A stretch of 64,000 nt of DNA from Desertivirga xinjiangensis (GCF_024436435.1 NZ_JAFMZP010000001.1:186001-250000), one strand, 5' to 3'; positions 1 to 9,993 are shown, counted from the first letter of the stretch. Notes: generated by a model not told the origin, from the letters alone. Numbers and translations are program-made.

Positions 1-1360
1 TAAGTTCCTGATAATACAGGATCAGCACTTTGGCATCCGGCAGGGGCATGTATCCGAAAAGTGGATCCGGAGTACCCGCAATTCCCCTCCCGGGATCTGC
101 ATTCAGGATATCAAATGAGCCGGTAATGTAGAGAGGCTCGTTTCTGCTTATGGAAGCATATTCCGGGCTTACACTGTGTAACACTGCTGCATTGGTCAGA
201 TCGATCTGAGTTACCTCTGCTGCAATATTACCGGTCCGCGCAAAGAGCAGGTTCTCATCCGGAAGTACTCCGCGGACGAGAGTGTTAATGGAAGTACTGA
301 TATTGGTTCCGGGCAACATGAGCCGGATTTCGTTTGTGGTATAATTACGTCCTGTAGTTGGATTATAGATTGGAGGCACAGATGCACCGAGACGGAAGAG
401 GTAGGTCAGCCTACCGGATGCATCCAACCTGCCGATGGTGCTGGACTGCGGCAGCCACAGGAAAACGTTTCCATTGCTGGCCGGGTAGATGCCATCGGCA
501 GCGAACAGTTTGGCTACGCCGATGTTTCCTTCAAACGGTTGGAAGACTTCGAGCGTACGTTCATTCTGTGTTTTCGGATAAGACGATCTGTTCAAGGTGG
601 TAAACACTCGATTCTGCATATCATATCGGCACAGACGATAGATCTCGTTGCTGCCATTGTCCGCTTTTCCGTCAGTCGTCGTGGCCGAGAAATAAACATA
701 ACGCTCCTGCGGATCAACGCCTCCTGCATGGAAGGTGGTTACAATGAAGCTGCCCTCATTATCCGACAGTACGCCTGGTTCCAGCACGGTGCTGCTGCTG
801 CCATCTTTATCGATCCGGACAAGGCCTTTGCCGGACAAACTCCAGTAGAACACCGTCCCCTTTCCGTTCTGGCAGAACAGCGGAATGTCTATTGGAGAAA
901 GCCGGGCATGCTGCACAAGCTGAACGGGATCGGACAAATAACCGCTGTTGATACCTTCGATAATCTCAATGGCAGGGCATTGTACGGTAAATCCTGCAGA
1001 GGTGACCGCCACTTTTCTGTTCCGGCCAATGCCCATTCCTTCCGTAATGACGATGTTAACCTGTTCAATCGAATCGAAAACCGCATTGCTTGCATCACTT
1101 CGCTTATACGTTATGCTGCGAATGTCGGATACATCCGCCTCTACATCTCCGATTCGGACAGTTAAGCCATTTTTGGGATTCAAGCGGCCCTGCAGCACCA
1201 GCGTGTCGCCAACGCCGTACACTGATCTGTAATTGGTGATCACTTCCGGCTGCGCATCCAGCTTTTCGTAGTAGTTTTCGGCTTTGTCGCAAGCCTGAAG
1301 TAGGAAAGCTGTTATGACCGTCAACGCTAACCAGCTGATGTTATTCTTGTTCTTTCTCAT
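1..1360 (-). CDS. Surface lipoprotein with TIG-like N-terminus (partial, runs off left edge)
   Basis: The reading frame is open from an ATG at 1360 to the window edge, about 453 residues, so the C-terminus is missing. The first 25 residues form a lipoprotein signal with the lipobox LLQAC, so it is probably an outer-membrane or periplasmic lipoprotein. Residues about 40-110 (VYGVGDTLVLQG..., NGLTVRIGDVEADV) look like an IPT/TIG immunoglobulin-like fold; later stretches (FYWSLSGKGLVRIDKDG, NEIYRLCRYD) look like beta-propeller strands. It lies 12 bp after the TonB receptor gene on the same strand, so it is probably the receptor's accessory lipoprotein. The substrate is unknown and the fold assignments are by eye. 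Confidence 0.8.
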   Translation of the reverse strand, partial: MRKNKNNISWLALTVITAFLLQACDKAENYYEKLDAQPEVITNYRSVYGVGDTLVLQGRLNPKNGLTVRIGDVEADVSDIRSITYKRSDASNAVFDSIEQVNIVITEGMGIGRNRKVAVTSAGFTVQCPAIEIIEGINSGYLSDPVQLVQHARLSPIDIPLFCQNGKGTVFYWSLSGKGLVRIDKDGSSSTVLEPGVLSDNEGSFIVTTFHAGGVDPQERYVYFSATTTDGKADNGSNEIYRLCRYDMQNRVFTTLNRSSYPKTQNERTLEVFQPFEGNIGVAKLFAADGIYPASNGNVFLWLPQSSTIGRLDASGRLTYLFRLGASVPPIYNPTTGRNYTTNEIRLMLPGTNISTSINTLVRGVLPDENLLFARTGNIAAEVTQIDLTNAAVLHSVSPEYASISRNEPLYITGSFDILNADPGRGIAGTPDPLFGYMPLPDAKVLILYYQEL

Positions 1361-1372
1361 GATTCCTTGTCG

Positions 1373-4300
1373 TTAAAATGAATAGGACAGGTTAAGTACC
1401 ACATGTCTGCCGGGGTGGAAACTGGAGGCGATATTGTCGCCGTCCATTACCGGCCTTCCTTCAACTTCGCCCATTTCACCCGTAGCACGCAAGGGTTCAT
1501 ACTTATTAGAAAAATTGAAGTCCTCTGCTATTCGTACAGACTGATCCAGTAAATTCTGTATGCTTAGCTTGGCCTGCAGGCTGCCGGCAAGACGCTGTGT
1601 AACGGATATATCGAGCACATGCCGGGGCAGTTCGATCAGACTGCTCCGGTACTCCGGTCCGGAGATAAAATCGTTGTACCGGTATCCGCGTCCGGCGGCG
1701 TAGATGTTTTCTCCCGACGTATTGTAAATAGCTGCAATTCGGGTACCCCATGCCGCATTATCATAGTATAGCCCTGCATTGATGATATAAGGCGACTGCC
1801 CCTGTAAGGGACGTTTGTCTGTCGTAAACGAGAGCGTGGATGCATTGGTAGTATCATTCTGCGTTTCGCTTTTAATAAGCGAGACATTGGCGATGACCGA
1901 GAGATTACGGAACAGCTTACCAGGAATGAAGTCCAGCTTTTTGTTCATTTCAATCTCCAGTCCTTTGATGGTTGCAGAGGCCGAGTTTTGGTAAGAAATG
2001 GATGGGAACATGCTCATTACCCGGTTTGAGGTGTTGACCCGCTCGATCGGGTTGCTAAGTTCCTTGTAAAAAACTCCCGCACTGATAGTTTCTCCTCTGG
2101 CATTTCCACGGGGATAAAACTCCAGGCGGAAATCGTAATTGTTCACCGTTGCCGACTTGAGGTCGGGATTTCCACTGATCTCTGTGTTGCTCTCAAAATC
2201 CAGTTCTTTGTAAGGAGCAACTTCCCGGAACTCCGTGCGGTTGACCGTCTTCGCATAGGCAGCCCGCACTACCCAGCTTTCGCCCGGGCGCCATGAGGTG
2301 TTAACCGAGGGTAACCAGGTTTCCATCGGGTTTTCAATGTATACGGGGATGTTAATGCCCGGCGTAGTTGGCCGGGGAATGGCCGCTCCAATTTTTTGGC
2401 GGTTATATTCGTAGCGCAAACCACCATAGACTTCAAATTTCCTGTCCAGAGGTGTGAATTGCAGGGCAAAATAACCGCTGTTATTCTGCTCCGTTCCGGT
2501 GTAGCTGTCAGCACCTGAAGTCCGGTCATGTACACGCAGTCCGGCATAGTCATCGCGGAGGTATTCTTTGCTCCACACATAGGGCAGATCCTGCTCACGG
2601 AAGCGTACCAATTGCGGATCTATGTACAGGCCGCTGCTACCAGGTTGGTAATAAATGTCCTCCGGGTTAGTGACATCTCCCTCATGCACAGTATAAATTC
2701 GCCTGTAAAGCCGGCGCTCTTTCCATTGCTGGAAGGTTCCCAAACGTAACGAAAGCCAGGGTTTCCACCGGTAAGCGTAATCTACCGAAGCATTGTAGTT
2801 TCCCTCGCTGTTCCGCATCCACAGGCGGGATATCGAGCCCAGGCGCATCGGGACCGGGTCGAAGGTGTCACTAAACTCCAGGTTCTGTCCCCTGGCCCGC
2901 CATTGAATGGTGGTATCGCCAACCGCAACCCGGCTGGTTGGTCCGGTGAGCCGCACTACCCGTTGATCTGGTGTGGATTGCTGACTGAAGGTATACCCGC
3001 CATTCCATTGAACCTGGTGCTTTCCCTTGCCAAAGTGATGTAGGCCACCAAGGTTACCTGCATATAGGAGGCGTTGGTTGAACGACAGAATATTGTCTTT
3101 GTTGGCCCGGGCAGAAGAGATATCGGTGTTCATAGACTGGCTATGACGCACGATGGCGGCATCCTGTCCTTGCAGCAACAGAAAGTTCTTAAACGAAAGG
3201 CTACTGCTGTCGCGCAATCGAAAGGTGAAGTTTTGCAACAGGTTCAGTTGAGAGGTTTGGGCATTGCGGTCATCCCTGTTCTTGTTGTCTGTTGTGCCCC
3301 ACGAAATTTCGGGATACCCCTCCTGACGGGATATGTCTGCCTTCAGGTATTCATTTTTGTAACTTAAAGAAGTGAGTGTGGAAATTGTCCTTCCCGATAT
3401 CCGAAACGCATTGTAGTAGTTTGCCGTCACCTGCATGCTGGGCAATGCCCGCATCACCTGATGCGTCAAGGTAGGATTAAAGCTACTGGCATATTGAGAC
3501 GGCGTTAATTGCGCCAGGTTCAACTGATCATAACCCGGAACGGACGATGGCAGTTTCCGCGTGCCGTCATCAAAGCCCAGCCAGTCCCATTTACCCCCAT
3601 TGTAGCTGAGAAAGTTATCGTTGAAGGTGGTTCCCTGCCTATGGCCAAGTTGCAGCTCTATGTCAAAGTGCTTTACTGCTTTGGCATCTTTGGTATATAT
3701 TTTCACTACACCACCCGTAGCGTCGGCCAGAGTTTCCGGTCCGGCGGATTTATAGACCATGATGCGGTCTATGATCCGGCTGGGAATAAGGTCAAGTGCA
3801 AAGGCCCGGCTATACACCTCCGTGCTGGGGGCAACGTTGTCGTTCAGATAGGTAAGGTTATAACGCTGGTTCAGCCCCCGGACGATGACAAACTTGTCGT
3901 CGGCCACGGTGACGCCCGCTATTTTTTGCACCGCCTCAGCGGCATTCCGGTCGGCAGATTTACTGATCTGCTCTGAAGATATGGCCGACACAACAACCGA
4001 AGCAGACTTCACCTGTTCCAGCACCTGCTTTTCGGAGGTATGGGGGACAGGCCGGCGGGTTTTGCCTACAGCTGAAACAACCACTTCACCAAGCTGGTTA
4101 CTTCCCTGTAGTTTCACATCATACGTATCTTCTTTTCCGGCCCGCACCTCTACCTGTACCTTAGAAGTGGCAAATCCAATGAAGGAGACCTGTAAGGTGT
4201 ACTTTCCGGCAGGAATAGTGGTAATGCGGTAATACCCCTCTCCGTTTGACTGTATGCCCCTGTTCAGCTCGAGTATCCTAACTGATGCTCCGGGCAGTGG

Positions 4301-4756
4301 CTGCGAGGTTTCAAATTCTACAATGCGGCCTTTAAGGGTGCCGGGGCTGCCACCGGCCTGGTCGTTTGGGTTTTTAGCCGTCGTTTTAACCAGGGTAAGA
4401 GTGTTCCATTTGGTCACTTCTGCTTTCAAGCCGGTATTTTTCAGAATTGTCTCCAGGGCCACTTCCAGCGAAACCTTTTCAAGGTTCAATTTCAGGATGG
4501 TCTTAGGCAAGAGGCTATTGTTATAACTGACGCCCAGTCCCGCCTGTTTAGCCACCTGAGCTAAAGCGTCCTGCGGGCTGATCGCTGCAGCCTTTACGGT
4601 TATGGTTTTTTGCTGGTTACCCGCTAAATCAGGGTATACAGATCGGCCAGGGTTACCAAAATTTTCTCTGGAACTTCCATTCTTCAGGCCTGCAAACAGG
4701 CAAAGCATGGCCAGTAACACCATTTTGCAATAGTGTAAAGTATTGATTCTCATCAT
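1373..4756 (-). CDS. TonB-dependent receptor with STN signalling domain
   Basis: An 1127-residue outer-membrane receptor. After a signal peptide comes an STN domain (about residues 50-125, ISPQDALAQVAKQAGLGVSY), then a carboxypeptidase-regulatory-like domain (about 138-215, LKGRIVEFETSQPLPGASVR), a plug domain (about 245-355, containing VIVRGLNQRYN and GGVVKIYTKDA) and a long beta-barrel ending in an aromatic residue (LNLSYSF). STN domains pass the substrate-bound signal to a FecR protein, which fits the FecR gene 9 bp upstream and the ECF sigma gene before that. It probably imports an iron complex or organic nutrient; the ligand cannot be told from sequence. Confidence 0.93.
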   Translation of the reverse strand: MMRINTLHYCKMVLLAMLCLFAGLKNGSSRENFGNPGRSVYPDLAGNQQKTITVKAAAISPQDALAQVAKQAGLGVSYNNSLLPKTILKLNLEKVSLEVALETILKNTGLKAEVTKWNTLTLVKTTAKNPNDQAGGSPGTLKGRIVEFETSQPLPGASVRILELNRGIQSNGEGYYRITTIPAGKYTLQVSFIGFATSKVQVEVRAGKEDTYDVKLQGSNQLGEVVVSAVGKTRRPVPHTSEKQVLEQVKSASVVVSAISSEQISKSADRNAAEAVQKIAGVTVADDKFVIVRGLNQRYNLTYLNDNVAPSTEVYSRAFALDLIPSRIIDRIMVYKSAGPETLADATGGVVKIYTKDAKAVKHFDIELQLGHRQGTTFNDNFLSYNGGKWDWLGFDDGTRKLPSSVPGYDQLNLAQLTPSQYASSFNPTLTHQVMRALPSMQVTANYYNAFRISGRTISTLTSLSYKNEYLKADISRQEGYPEISWGTTDNKNRDDRNAQTSQLNLLQNFTFRLRDSSSLSFKNFLLLQGQDAAIVRHSQSMNTDISSARANKDNILSFNQRLLYAGNLGGLHHFGKGKHQVQWNGGYTFSQQSTPDQRVVRLTGPTSRVAVGDTTIQWRARGQNLEFSDTFDPVPMRLGSISRLWMRNSEGNYNASVDYAYRWKPWLSLRLGTFQQWKERRLYRRIYTVHEGDVTNPEDIYYQPGSSGLYIDPQLVRFREQDLPYVWSKEYLRDDYAGLRVHDRTSGADSYTGTEQNNSGYFALQFTPLDRKFEVYGGLRYEYNRQKIGAAIPRPTTPGINIPVYIENPMETWLPSVNTSWRPGESWVVRAAYAKTVNRTEFREVAPYKELDFESNTEISGNPDLKSATVNNYDFRLEFYPRGNARGETISAGVFYKELSNPIERVNTSNRVMSMFPSISYQNSASATIKGLEIEMNKKLDFIPGKLFRNLSVIANVSLIKSETQNDTTNASTLSFTTDKRPLQGQSPYIINAGLYYDNAAWGTRIAAIYNTSGENIYAAGRGYRYNDFISGPEYRSSLIELPRHVLDISVTQRLAGSLQAKLSIQNLLDQSVRIAEDFNFSNKYEPLRATGEMGEVEGRPVMDGDNIASSFHPGRHVVLNLSYSF

Positions 4757-4765
4757 GTAATTAGA

Positions 4766-5734
4766 TTATTTCTGTATTCGTATCTCTTTTGAAGTTTGTG
4801 TGTATTGAAGACCCATGGAGTGGCAAATTACATCCAGCACCTCAGGTAGAGGAGCATATTTGTAAGCCAAAGTGAGATGCTGACCGGCATCAACATCCTC
4901 GTATACGCTTATCGGCGTATGATAGATCAATTGTAGCTGATCTATTACATCCTTAAGGGAGGTGTCATTAAAGTTAAGCTGCCCGGTTCGCCAGCTGAAG
5001 TAATTGTGTATTTGTTTCGCGCTGAGAGGCCTAACTGTACCGTCACTTAAACGCATTGCGCTTTGTCCGGCGGTCAGGCGCAGTCCATCCTCCGCCTGCT
5101 GGCTTTGATCCCTTAAGGTCACAATTCCCTCCTCAACCGCTACCATTACGTTATTTCCCCGTTGATCTTCGGAAACGTTAAACCGGGTTCCAAGCACCCG
5201 TACCACCGCGTTGCTTGCCTTCACCAGGAAAGGATGAGATTTGTCTTTTGAAACTTCGAAAAATGCTTCTCCATGTAAGATCACGTCACGGCGTCTGTTT
5301 TTTCCAAAATGATTGTCGATAGAGATCCATGAATTACGGTTCAGCTGAACAATGGATCCGTCGGGAAGGGTGAGGGTCCTGGTTTGACCATTATCTGCCC
5401 GGAATACGGTAGTTTTTACAGGGTGAAACAGGCCATACAAATAACCGTCTGCCTGGGTCTGCCAAAATAGTCCTATGACTAAAAGAACTGAAGCAGCCAC
5501 GGCAGTGAAGCGTAATAATCCAGGGCGAAGAGGTTTCACGACAGCCCCCTGGCGACCTTTACGAAGACGTGCCGCAATGCGGTCTGTTGCCTGGCGGAGC
5601 TGTTCCTGATCGGGTTGTTGCTGCCTGTCGACATTTAGTTGCCGGAACCAGGCATCAAACTGCTTTTCAGCTTCAGGATGATTATTCCCTTTCAGAAACT
5701 CCGAAAGTAAGCGCTCGCGTTCTTTATTATTCAT
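4766..5734 (-). CDS. FecR-family anti-sigma/signal transducer
   Basis: A 322-residue inner-membrane protein. The N-terminal 80 residues are cytoplasmic and would hold the sigma factor. A single membrane span lies at about 72-91 (FTAVAASVLLVIGLF). The periplasmic FecR domain (about 105-215) shows the typical TLTLPDGSIVQLNRNS and LHGEAFFEVSKDKSHPF segments, followed by a DUF4974-type C-terminus (LNFNDTSLKDVIDQLQLIY). In the family it senses the STN domain of the receptor and releases or activates the ECF sigma factor. It sits between sigma factor and receptor genes in the same orientation. Confidence 0.94.
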   Translation of the reverse strand: MNNKERERLLSEFLKGNNHPEAEKQFDAWFRQLNVDRQQQPDQEQLRQATDRIAARLRKGRQGAVVKPLRPGLLRFTAVAASVLLVIGLFWQTQADGYLYGLFHPVKTTVFRADNGQTRTLTLPDGSIVQLNRNSWISIDNHFGKNRRRDVILHGEAFFEVSKDKSHPFLVKASNAVVRVLGTRFNVSEDQRGNNVMVAVEEGIVTLRDQSQQAEDGLRLTAGQSAMRLSDGTVRPLSAKQIHNYFSWRTGQLNFNDTSLKDVIDQLQLIYHTPISVYEDVDAGQHLTLAYKYAPLPEVLDVICHSMGLQYTQTSKEIRIQK

Positions 5735-5831
5735 GTATTAAGATTCCTTTTCTAACAACGGACATTGCCGCCCTCTATAAATGAAGATGCAAAATAGTAG
5801 AACTGGTACTACGCGGAAATGAAAAATAATT

Positions 5832-6455
5832 TTACCCTTCGTTCAAAATACTGAGGATCAGTATCATAAAATTAAAAAGGAAGTGTGTTGCTTCATTTAA
5901 CTTATAGCGAAGCACACGTAAGGCTTTGCTCAGCTGGTTTTTCACCGTCTGATCAGACAACTTAAGCTCGTCGGCAATCTCCCTGCTGCTTTTTTCCTTA
6001 TCACGGCTCAATAAAAATATTTCACGGCATTTCTCGGGAAGCTCGTTAATAATAGCAGTTAAAGATGAAGTAAGTTCCTGGTAATAGATGGCATCGTCGG
6101 CTGCTGCGGAAGCAGGGATCTCTATGGCCGCAATTTCTTCTATGAATTGTTGTTTATTATGGCTGCTTCGGATATACTGCAGGGTCAGGTTTTTGGCGAT
6201 CGTAAAAATGTAGGCTGCTGCGTTTGTGCTGATCTTAATGCTGTCGCGCTTTTCCCAGAGAATCAGAAATACATCATTTACCAGTTCTTCTGCAGCTTCG
6301 GCTTTACGAACCTTATTTAGCATAAATAGATAAAGCTGCCTGCCGTAACGCTGATACAGAACGTCGAAAGCCTGATGATCATCTTTCCGGATGGCTTCAA
6401 ACAATTCTAAATCCGTTCTTCTATCTGGATGATCCATGGCACAATGAGCATCCAA
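5832..6455 (-). CDS. ECF RNA polymerase sigma-70 factor
   Basis: A 207-residue sigma factor. Region 2 spans about residues 20-90 (HQAFDVLYQRYGRQLYLFML... AAEELVNDVFLILWEKRD) and region 4 about 130-185 with the helix-turn-helix KSSREIADELKLSDQTVKNQ. It is the first gene of the sigma / FecR / receptor operon and should direct polymerase to this operon's own promoter. An alternative start, seven codons in (MDHPDRRTDLEL), would remove an atypical N-terminus and is equally possible. The last 20 residues are hydrophobic (HFLFNFMILILSILN), which is common in this Bacteroidota sigma subgroup. Confidence 0.93.
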   Translation of the reverse strand: MDAHCAMDHPDRRTDLELFEAIRKDDHQAFDVLYQRYGRQLYLFMLNKVRKAEAAEELVNDVFLILWEKRDSIKISTNAAAYIFTIAKNLTLQYIRSSHNKQQFIEEIAAIEIPASAAADDAIYYQELTSSLTAIINELPEKCREIFLLSRDKEKSSREIADELKLSDQTVKNQLSKALRVLRYKLNEATHFLFNFMILILSILNEG

Positions 6456-6526
6456 AAGTAGATACAGGAAACTAAGAGACTATAAAGCTGATGTTAGGAT
6501 ATTATTAAGTATACTAAATTTAAAGT

Positions 6527-6575
6527 GAGGTGCCTCGAAACATGAAACGGCTTGCCTTTTATTGATAAGCACCTC
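6527..6575. promoter_or_regulatory. Inverted repeat in divergent promoter region
   Basis: GAGGTGC at 6527-6533 is matched by GCACCTC at 6569-6575, with 35 bases between. It lies between the divergent ECF sigma gene and histidine kinase gene. It could be a regulator site or a stem-loop in a leader. There is no poly-T run, so it is not a clear terminator. Confidence 0.3.
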
Positions 6576-6651
6576 ATTTGAAGTGAAGTAGATAAAATTT
6601 ACTAATTCAGATCAGCGCAACTTTCTTTTTTATTTCTCGTAGAATCAAACC

Positions 6652-8838
6652 ATGCTGCATCCTCTCTTACAAGAAATAATAGATAAAAATAAACCACCAG
6701 CTGTCGAGCTTGAAGTCGATAAAAGTTTACTTGATTCGATAAATAAAGCATTTCTGGATTTGGAACGTAAAAACGAAGAGCTTCTCTTAAGGTGTCAACA
6801 CCCGGGAACGGCAGCTATTTCAACATTGGATTCCATTTTGTCAGACACATTCACAATACTTGGTGGTGACAAAGAATTGTTCAAGGCGAAGGCTGCGACT
6901 GTTTCTGAAGTTATAGACCGTGCAGAAATAGTAAAGGAACTAACGTCAACCAAGATTAAAAAGATCAAGCAATTAGAAAAGGAGGTTAGTCATTCAAAAA
7001 ACATTCAAAAAATTGCCAGGGCCGGTAGTTGGGAAGTCGATCTGACTGAAAACATTGATAGTAAACAAGACTATTGGTCTGACGAACTTTTTAATATACT
7101 AGGTGTCAAACCCGGTTCAATTGACCTTACCTATCATAGCTATTTGGCTTTAATACATCCTGAAGATCAAGGACTTTTTGAGCGTGAGGTAAGTAAAGCT
7201 ATATCATCCAGGGGGACGTACGATATTGAATATCGCATTCTTTCGGGAAATGGATCTGAACGGCTAGTCAGAGATATGGGAAGTGTTCAGACAGATCCCC
7301 TAACCGGCGCAGCCTCAAAAATGGTAGGCATTACATTTGATATAACCCATACCAGAGAAACTGAGAACGCACTCGCAAGCGCTAATGCCGAATTGCAGAC
7401 GCTTTTTGATAGTATGGAGGAGGTGTTTTGGTCAACCGACATGGTTCAAAACAAGGTGCTGCAGATGTCGCCTGCTTGCAAGCGGGTTTACGGATATGGG
7501 CCGGAAGATATGAAAAATGATCCAGAGCTTTGGTTAAAGGTTATCTTAGACGAGGACAAGCAGACCGTCCTAAGTGAAGTACCTCGGCTGGAAAGTGGTC
7601 TAGCGATCCATAACGAATACCGGATACGTCATAAAGACGGCCAGATACGCTGGTTAGAGACGAGAATAACTCCCACTTTAAACATAGATGGTAAACTGAT
7701 CCGGCTTGACGGCATTAATTCGGATATCACAGCAAAAAAGCAAGCAGAAAATGCTTTGAAAAAAAATGAGTTAAAGTTTAGATCGCTTATTCAAAACTCA
7801 AATGATGCTATAACTATTGCGAACGACTGCCTGCAGTTTACTTTTGTTAGTGAATCTATGACCGGGATGACCGGCTTTTCACCACAAGAAATGTTAAACA
7901 CTTCGATTCTTGATTATATCTACCCCGAGAATCATGCAACTGTGCAGGAAATGTTGGTGCCCTTATCTGAAAATCCTGGCGTGCCGGTATATTTTGAGTT
8001 CCCATTCCGTAATAAAGAAGGGAATTGGATCTGGACAGAGGGGCATGTAACTAACCTTTTACATGAGGAGGCAGTGGGCGGCTATGTTGCTAATTTCAGG
8101 GATATCACCGAAAGGAAGACACACGAAAGATCGTTGGAGATTTCTAATGAGGAACTTAAAAAAACCAATAATGAACTGGATCGTTTTGTTTACAGTGTAT
8201 CGCATGATCTCCGGGCACCATTAGCCTCTGTTTTAGGCCTATTGGAGTATTCTCAAACAGAAACCGAAGATGAAGAAATGCTCGGGAACTTCGAGCTAAT
8301 GAAGGAAAGTATTGAGAAGCTTGATATATTCATTCTTGACATATTGGACTACTCAAGAAATGCACGAGTAGAAGTAAAAAAGCAAAAGGTCGACTTCCGG
8401 GAACTACTTAAAGAGGTTAACAGTTCTCTGAAATTCATGAGCAACGGCAAATCCGATGTCAGTATGAAAGTGAATATACCCGAAAACAGCGATTTTTATT
8501 CCGACAAAGGCAGAGTTTCAGTTATATTAAACAATCTCGTTTCTAATGCGATGCGATATTATAATCCTAATATTACTGATCCATATGTGCAGATAGACGT
8601 TAGTTTTAATGTCGAGGGGGTTAACATTATCGTTAGAGACAATGGGATCGGTATAGACGAAAAACATCATCAAAAAATATTCGATATGTTTTTCCGTGTT
8701 TCTACTAAATCAACCGGATCCGGCCTGGGGCTGTACCTCGTTAAAGAAACCATAGACAAGTTAAATGGGACGCTCGAATTTAAATCAAAACCGGGCTTTG
8801 GAACTGAATTCAAAATATTCTTGCCTAACCTGGCTTAA
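6652..8838 (+). CDS. PAS-domain sensor histidine kinase
   Basis: A 728-residue, apparently soluble kinase with no membrane span. An N-terminal helical region (1-115) precedes three PAS/PAC units at about 118-240 (ARAGSWEVDLTE, a PAS_3-like type), 245-370 and 375-500 (FRSLIQNSNDAITIA). The dimerisation helix follows with the phosphorylated His at residue 518 (SVSHDLRAPLAS). The ATPase domain shows an N-box (LNNLVSNAMRYY), G1 box (DNGIGI) and G2 box (GSGLGLYLV). The receiver protein gene starts 14 bp downstream, so the pair is probably co-transcribed. The PAS number suggests redox, light or small-ligand sensing, but the signal is unknown. Confidence 0.94.
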   Translation: MLHPLLQEIIDKNKPPAVELEVDKSLLDSINKAFLDLERKNEELLLRCQHPGTAAISTLDSILSDTFTILGGDKELFKAKAATVSEVIDRAEIVKELTSTKIKKIKQLEKEVSHSKNIQKIARAGSWEVDLTENIDSKQDYWSDELFNILGVKPGSIDLTYHSYLALIHPEDQGLFEREVSKAISSRGTYDIEYRILSGNGSERLVRDMGSVQTDPLTGAASKMVGITFDITHTRETENALASANAELQTLFDSMEEVFWSTDMVQNKVLQMSPACKRVYGYGPEDMKNDPELWLKVILDEDKQTVLSEVPRLESGLAIHNEYRIRHKDGQIRWLETRITPTLNIDGKLIRLDGINSDITAKKQAENALKKNELKFRSLIQNSNDAITIANDCLQFTFVSESMTGMTGFSPQEMLNTSILDYIYPENHATVQEMLVPLSENPGVPVYFEFPFRNKEGNWIWTEGHVTNLLHEEAVGGYVANFRDITERKTHERSLEISNEELKKTNNELDRFVYSVSHDLRAPLASVLGLLEYSQTETEDEEMLGNFELMKESIEKLDIFILDILDYSRNARVEVKKQKVDFRELLKEVNSSLKFMSNGKSDVSMKVNIPENSDFYSDKGRVSVILNNLVSNAMRYYNPNITDPYVQIDVSFNVEGVNIIVRDNGIGIDEKHHQKIFDMFFRVSTKSTGSGLGLYLVKETIDKLNGTLEFKSKPGFGTEFKIFLPNLA

Positions 8839-8852
8839 ATCTAAATAAAGAA

Positions 8853-9260
8853 ATGGAAATCAATAATTTTAGTTACCATAAGGTAATGGTTGTGGACGAT
8901 GCTAAGATCGACAGGTTTCTTGCCGAAAAAGTAATCTCTAAATATTCATTTGCAGAGGAAGTGGTAAGTGTTGAGTCAGCAATAAGCGCCCTTGATTATT
9001 TAAGCACTAATACAGGAGATGAGGAAGCGCTCCCAGATCTTATTTTTCTTGACATCAACATGCCTGAGATGAATGGCTTTGAGTTTCTGGCTGAATATAA
9101 TAAACTGCCCGAAAACATAAAAAAGAAGTGCATTATCATTATGCTGTCATCGTCTTTGCATCCGGAAGATAAAGAACTTGCTTTACAAAGCCCATATGTG
9201 TGTCAGTTCCTTAACAAACCATTAACGGAACAGAAGCTTATCGAAATCACTTCGATATAG
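8853..9260 (+). CDS. Single-domain response regulator
   Basis: A 135-residue receiver domain with no output domain. The acidic pair sits in VMVVDDAKIDR, the phosphoacceptor is Asp67 (LIFLDINMPEMNG), the conserved Ser/Thr switch is in IIMLSSSLHPED and the conserved Lys is in FLNKPLTE. It probably takes phosphate from the kinase encoded just upstream and acts by protein contact or as a phosphorelay step. The lack of a DNA-binding domain means the downstream target is not visible in this window. Confidence 0.94.
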   Translation: MEINNFSYHKVMVVDDAKIDRFLAEKVISKYSFAEEVVSVESAISALDYLSTNTGDEEALPDLIFLDINMPEMNGFEFLAEYNKLPENIKKKCIIIMLSSSLHPEDKELALQSPYVCQFLNKPLTEQKLIEITSI

Positions 9261-9300
9261 AACGAACTTAGTAAGTTTACAGACTCATATAATGCTGAGA

Positions 9301-9331
9301 ATATAGCGGGGAAAATCACTCCCTGCTATAT
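9301..9331 (+). terminator. Hairpin after the kinase/receiver operon
   Basis: ATATAGCGGGGA at 9301-9312 pairs with TCCCTGCTATAT at 9320-9331, with one wobble pair and a 7-base loop, starting 41 bp after the receiver gene. There is no clean T-run after it, so its role as terminator is inferred from position and stem strength. Confidence 0.45.
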
Positions 9332-9349
9332 CCAGCGAACCAAGTTACG

Positions 9350-9440
9350 AGCTCTTCGGAATATTCTCCCAGCTCTTCAGAATATGCTATTCCGAAGCCC
9401 TATCAAAGGATCTGTGATCCGCTACATGAAGGCCGAGTCG
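9350..9440. repeat. Composite palindromic repeat, copy A
   Basis: The core is an imperfect hairpin at 9375-9397 (CTTCAGAAT...TATTCCGAAG), ten bases later a GGATC-TGT-GATCC palindrome at 9408-9420, followed by CGCT. A partial first arm (GCTCTTCGGAATATTCT) lies just before. The same two-hairpin order is found at 57530 and 63736. The 342-bp gap 9261-9602 otherwise contains only the hairpin above and no credible gene. Confidence 0.7.
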
Positions 9441-9602
9441 CTCCGGCTATAGCAGTGATTTGAAATATAATATAAAATATGGTAGGGATCCCATAAATTA
9501 TGTTACCTTTATAAGGTACCTATCAATCTCATTTTTACCTCCACTGGGAACTACCTCCTCTGATCCGGTACTCCTTAAATATAACATTTTATCAGAAAAA
9601 TT

Positions 9603-9989
9603 ATGGAGAAACATCGTTTCAATAAGTTTTACCGTGTTTTCAAGAATGATACGAAGGTAACGGAAGTATCCTTTAATGATTTCAAACAGATAGTCATGCC
9701 TGTTGAAGGGCAAACTCGCACAGGAGGTCTTTCAGCCGAAAAACTCTCAGTTCCTGAACGTTGCTACTCGCTTCTACCAGAAAATGAGATGTTTTATGGA
9801 TACGACCGCAGAGCACAAGCAATGGAAATGGCTAAATCAGGTGCTCTCAAACACATTGCTGCATTAATTGCAGAAGGTCCGGGCAGCACTGAGAAAGTAT
9901 ATCAATACCGCTTTGATCATTATGAAGATTTAAATATCAATCTAAGAGATTCAGCGATCAAACAATTAACATTAACCGATAAATACTAA
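9603..9989 (+). CDS. Hypothetical protein, 128 aa
   Basis: A 128-residue soluble, basic protein with no recognised domain. The middle contains RCYSLLPENEMFYGYDRRAQAM-like helical sequence and a possible nucleotide- or helix-forming stretch near AIKQLTLTDKY; neither gives a family. It is followed after 4 bp by a 44-residue Lys-rich gene and then by a 105-residue gene, suggesting a small three-gene operon. The start (MEKHRFNKFYR) is chosen as the first ATG after an upstream stop-rich stretch. Confidence 0.6.
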   Translation: MEKHRFNKFYRVFKNDTKVTEVSFNDFKQIVMPVEGQTRTGGLSAEKLSVPERCYSLLPENEMFYGYDRRAQAMEMAKSGALKHIAALIAEGPGSTEKVYQYRFDHYEDLNINLRDSAIKQLTLTDKY

Positions 9990-9993
9990 TACT

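Noticed and set aside
9460-9660. 66-codon open frame ahead of the 128-aa gene
   Set aside because: Overlaps the 128-aa gene in another frame and does not look like a protein; likely part of the leader region.
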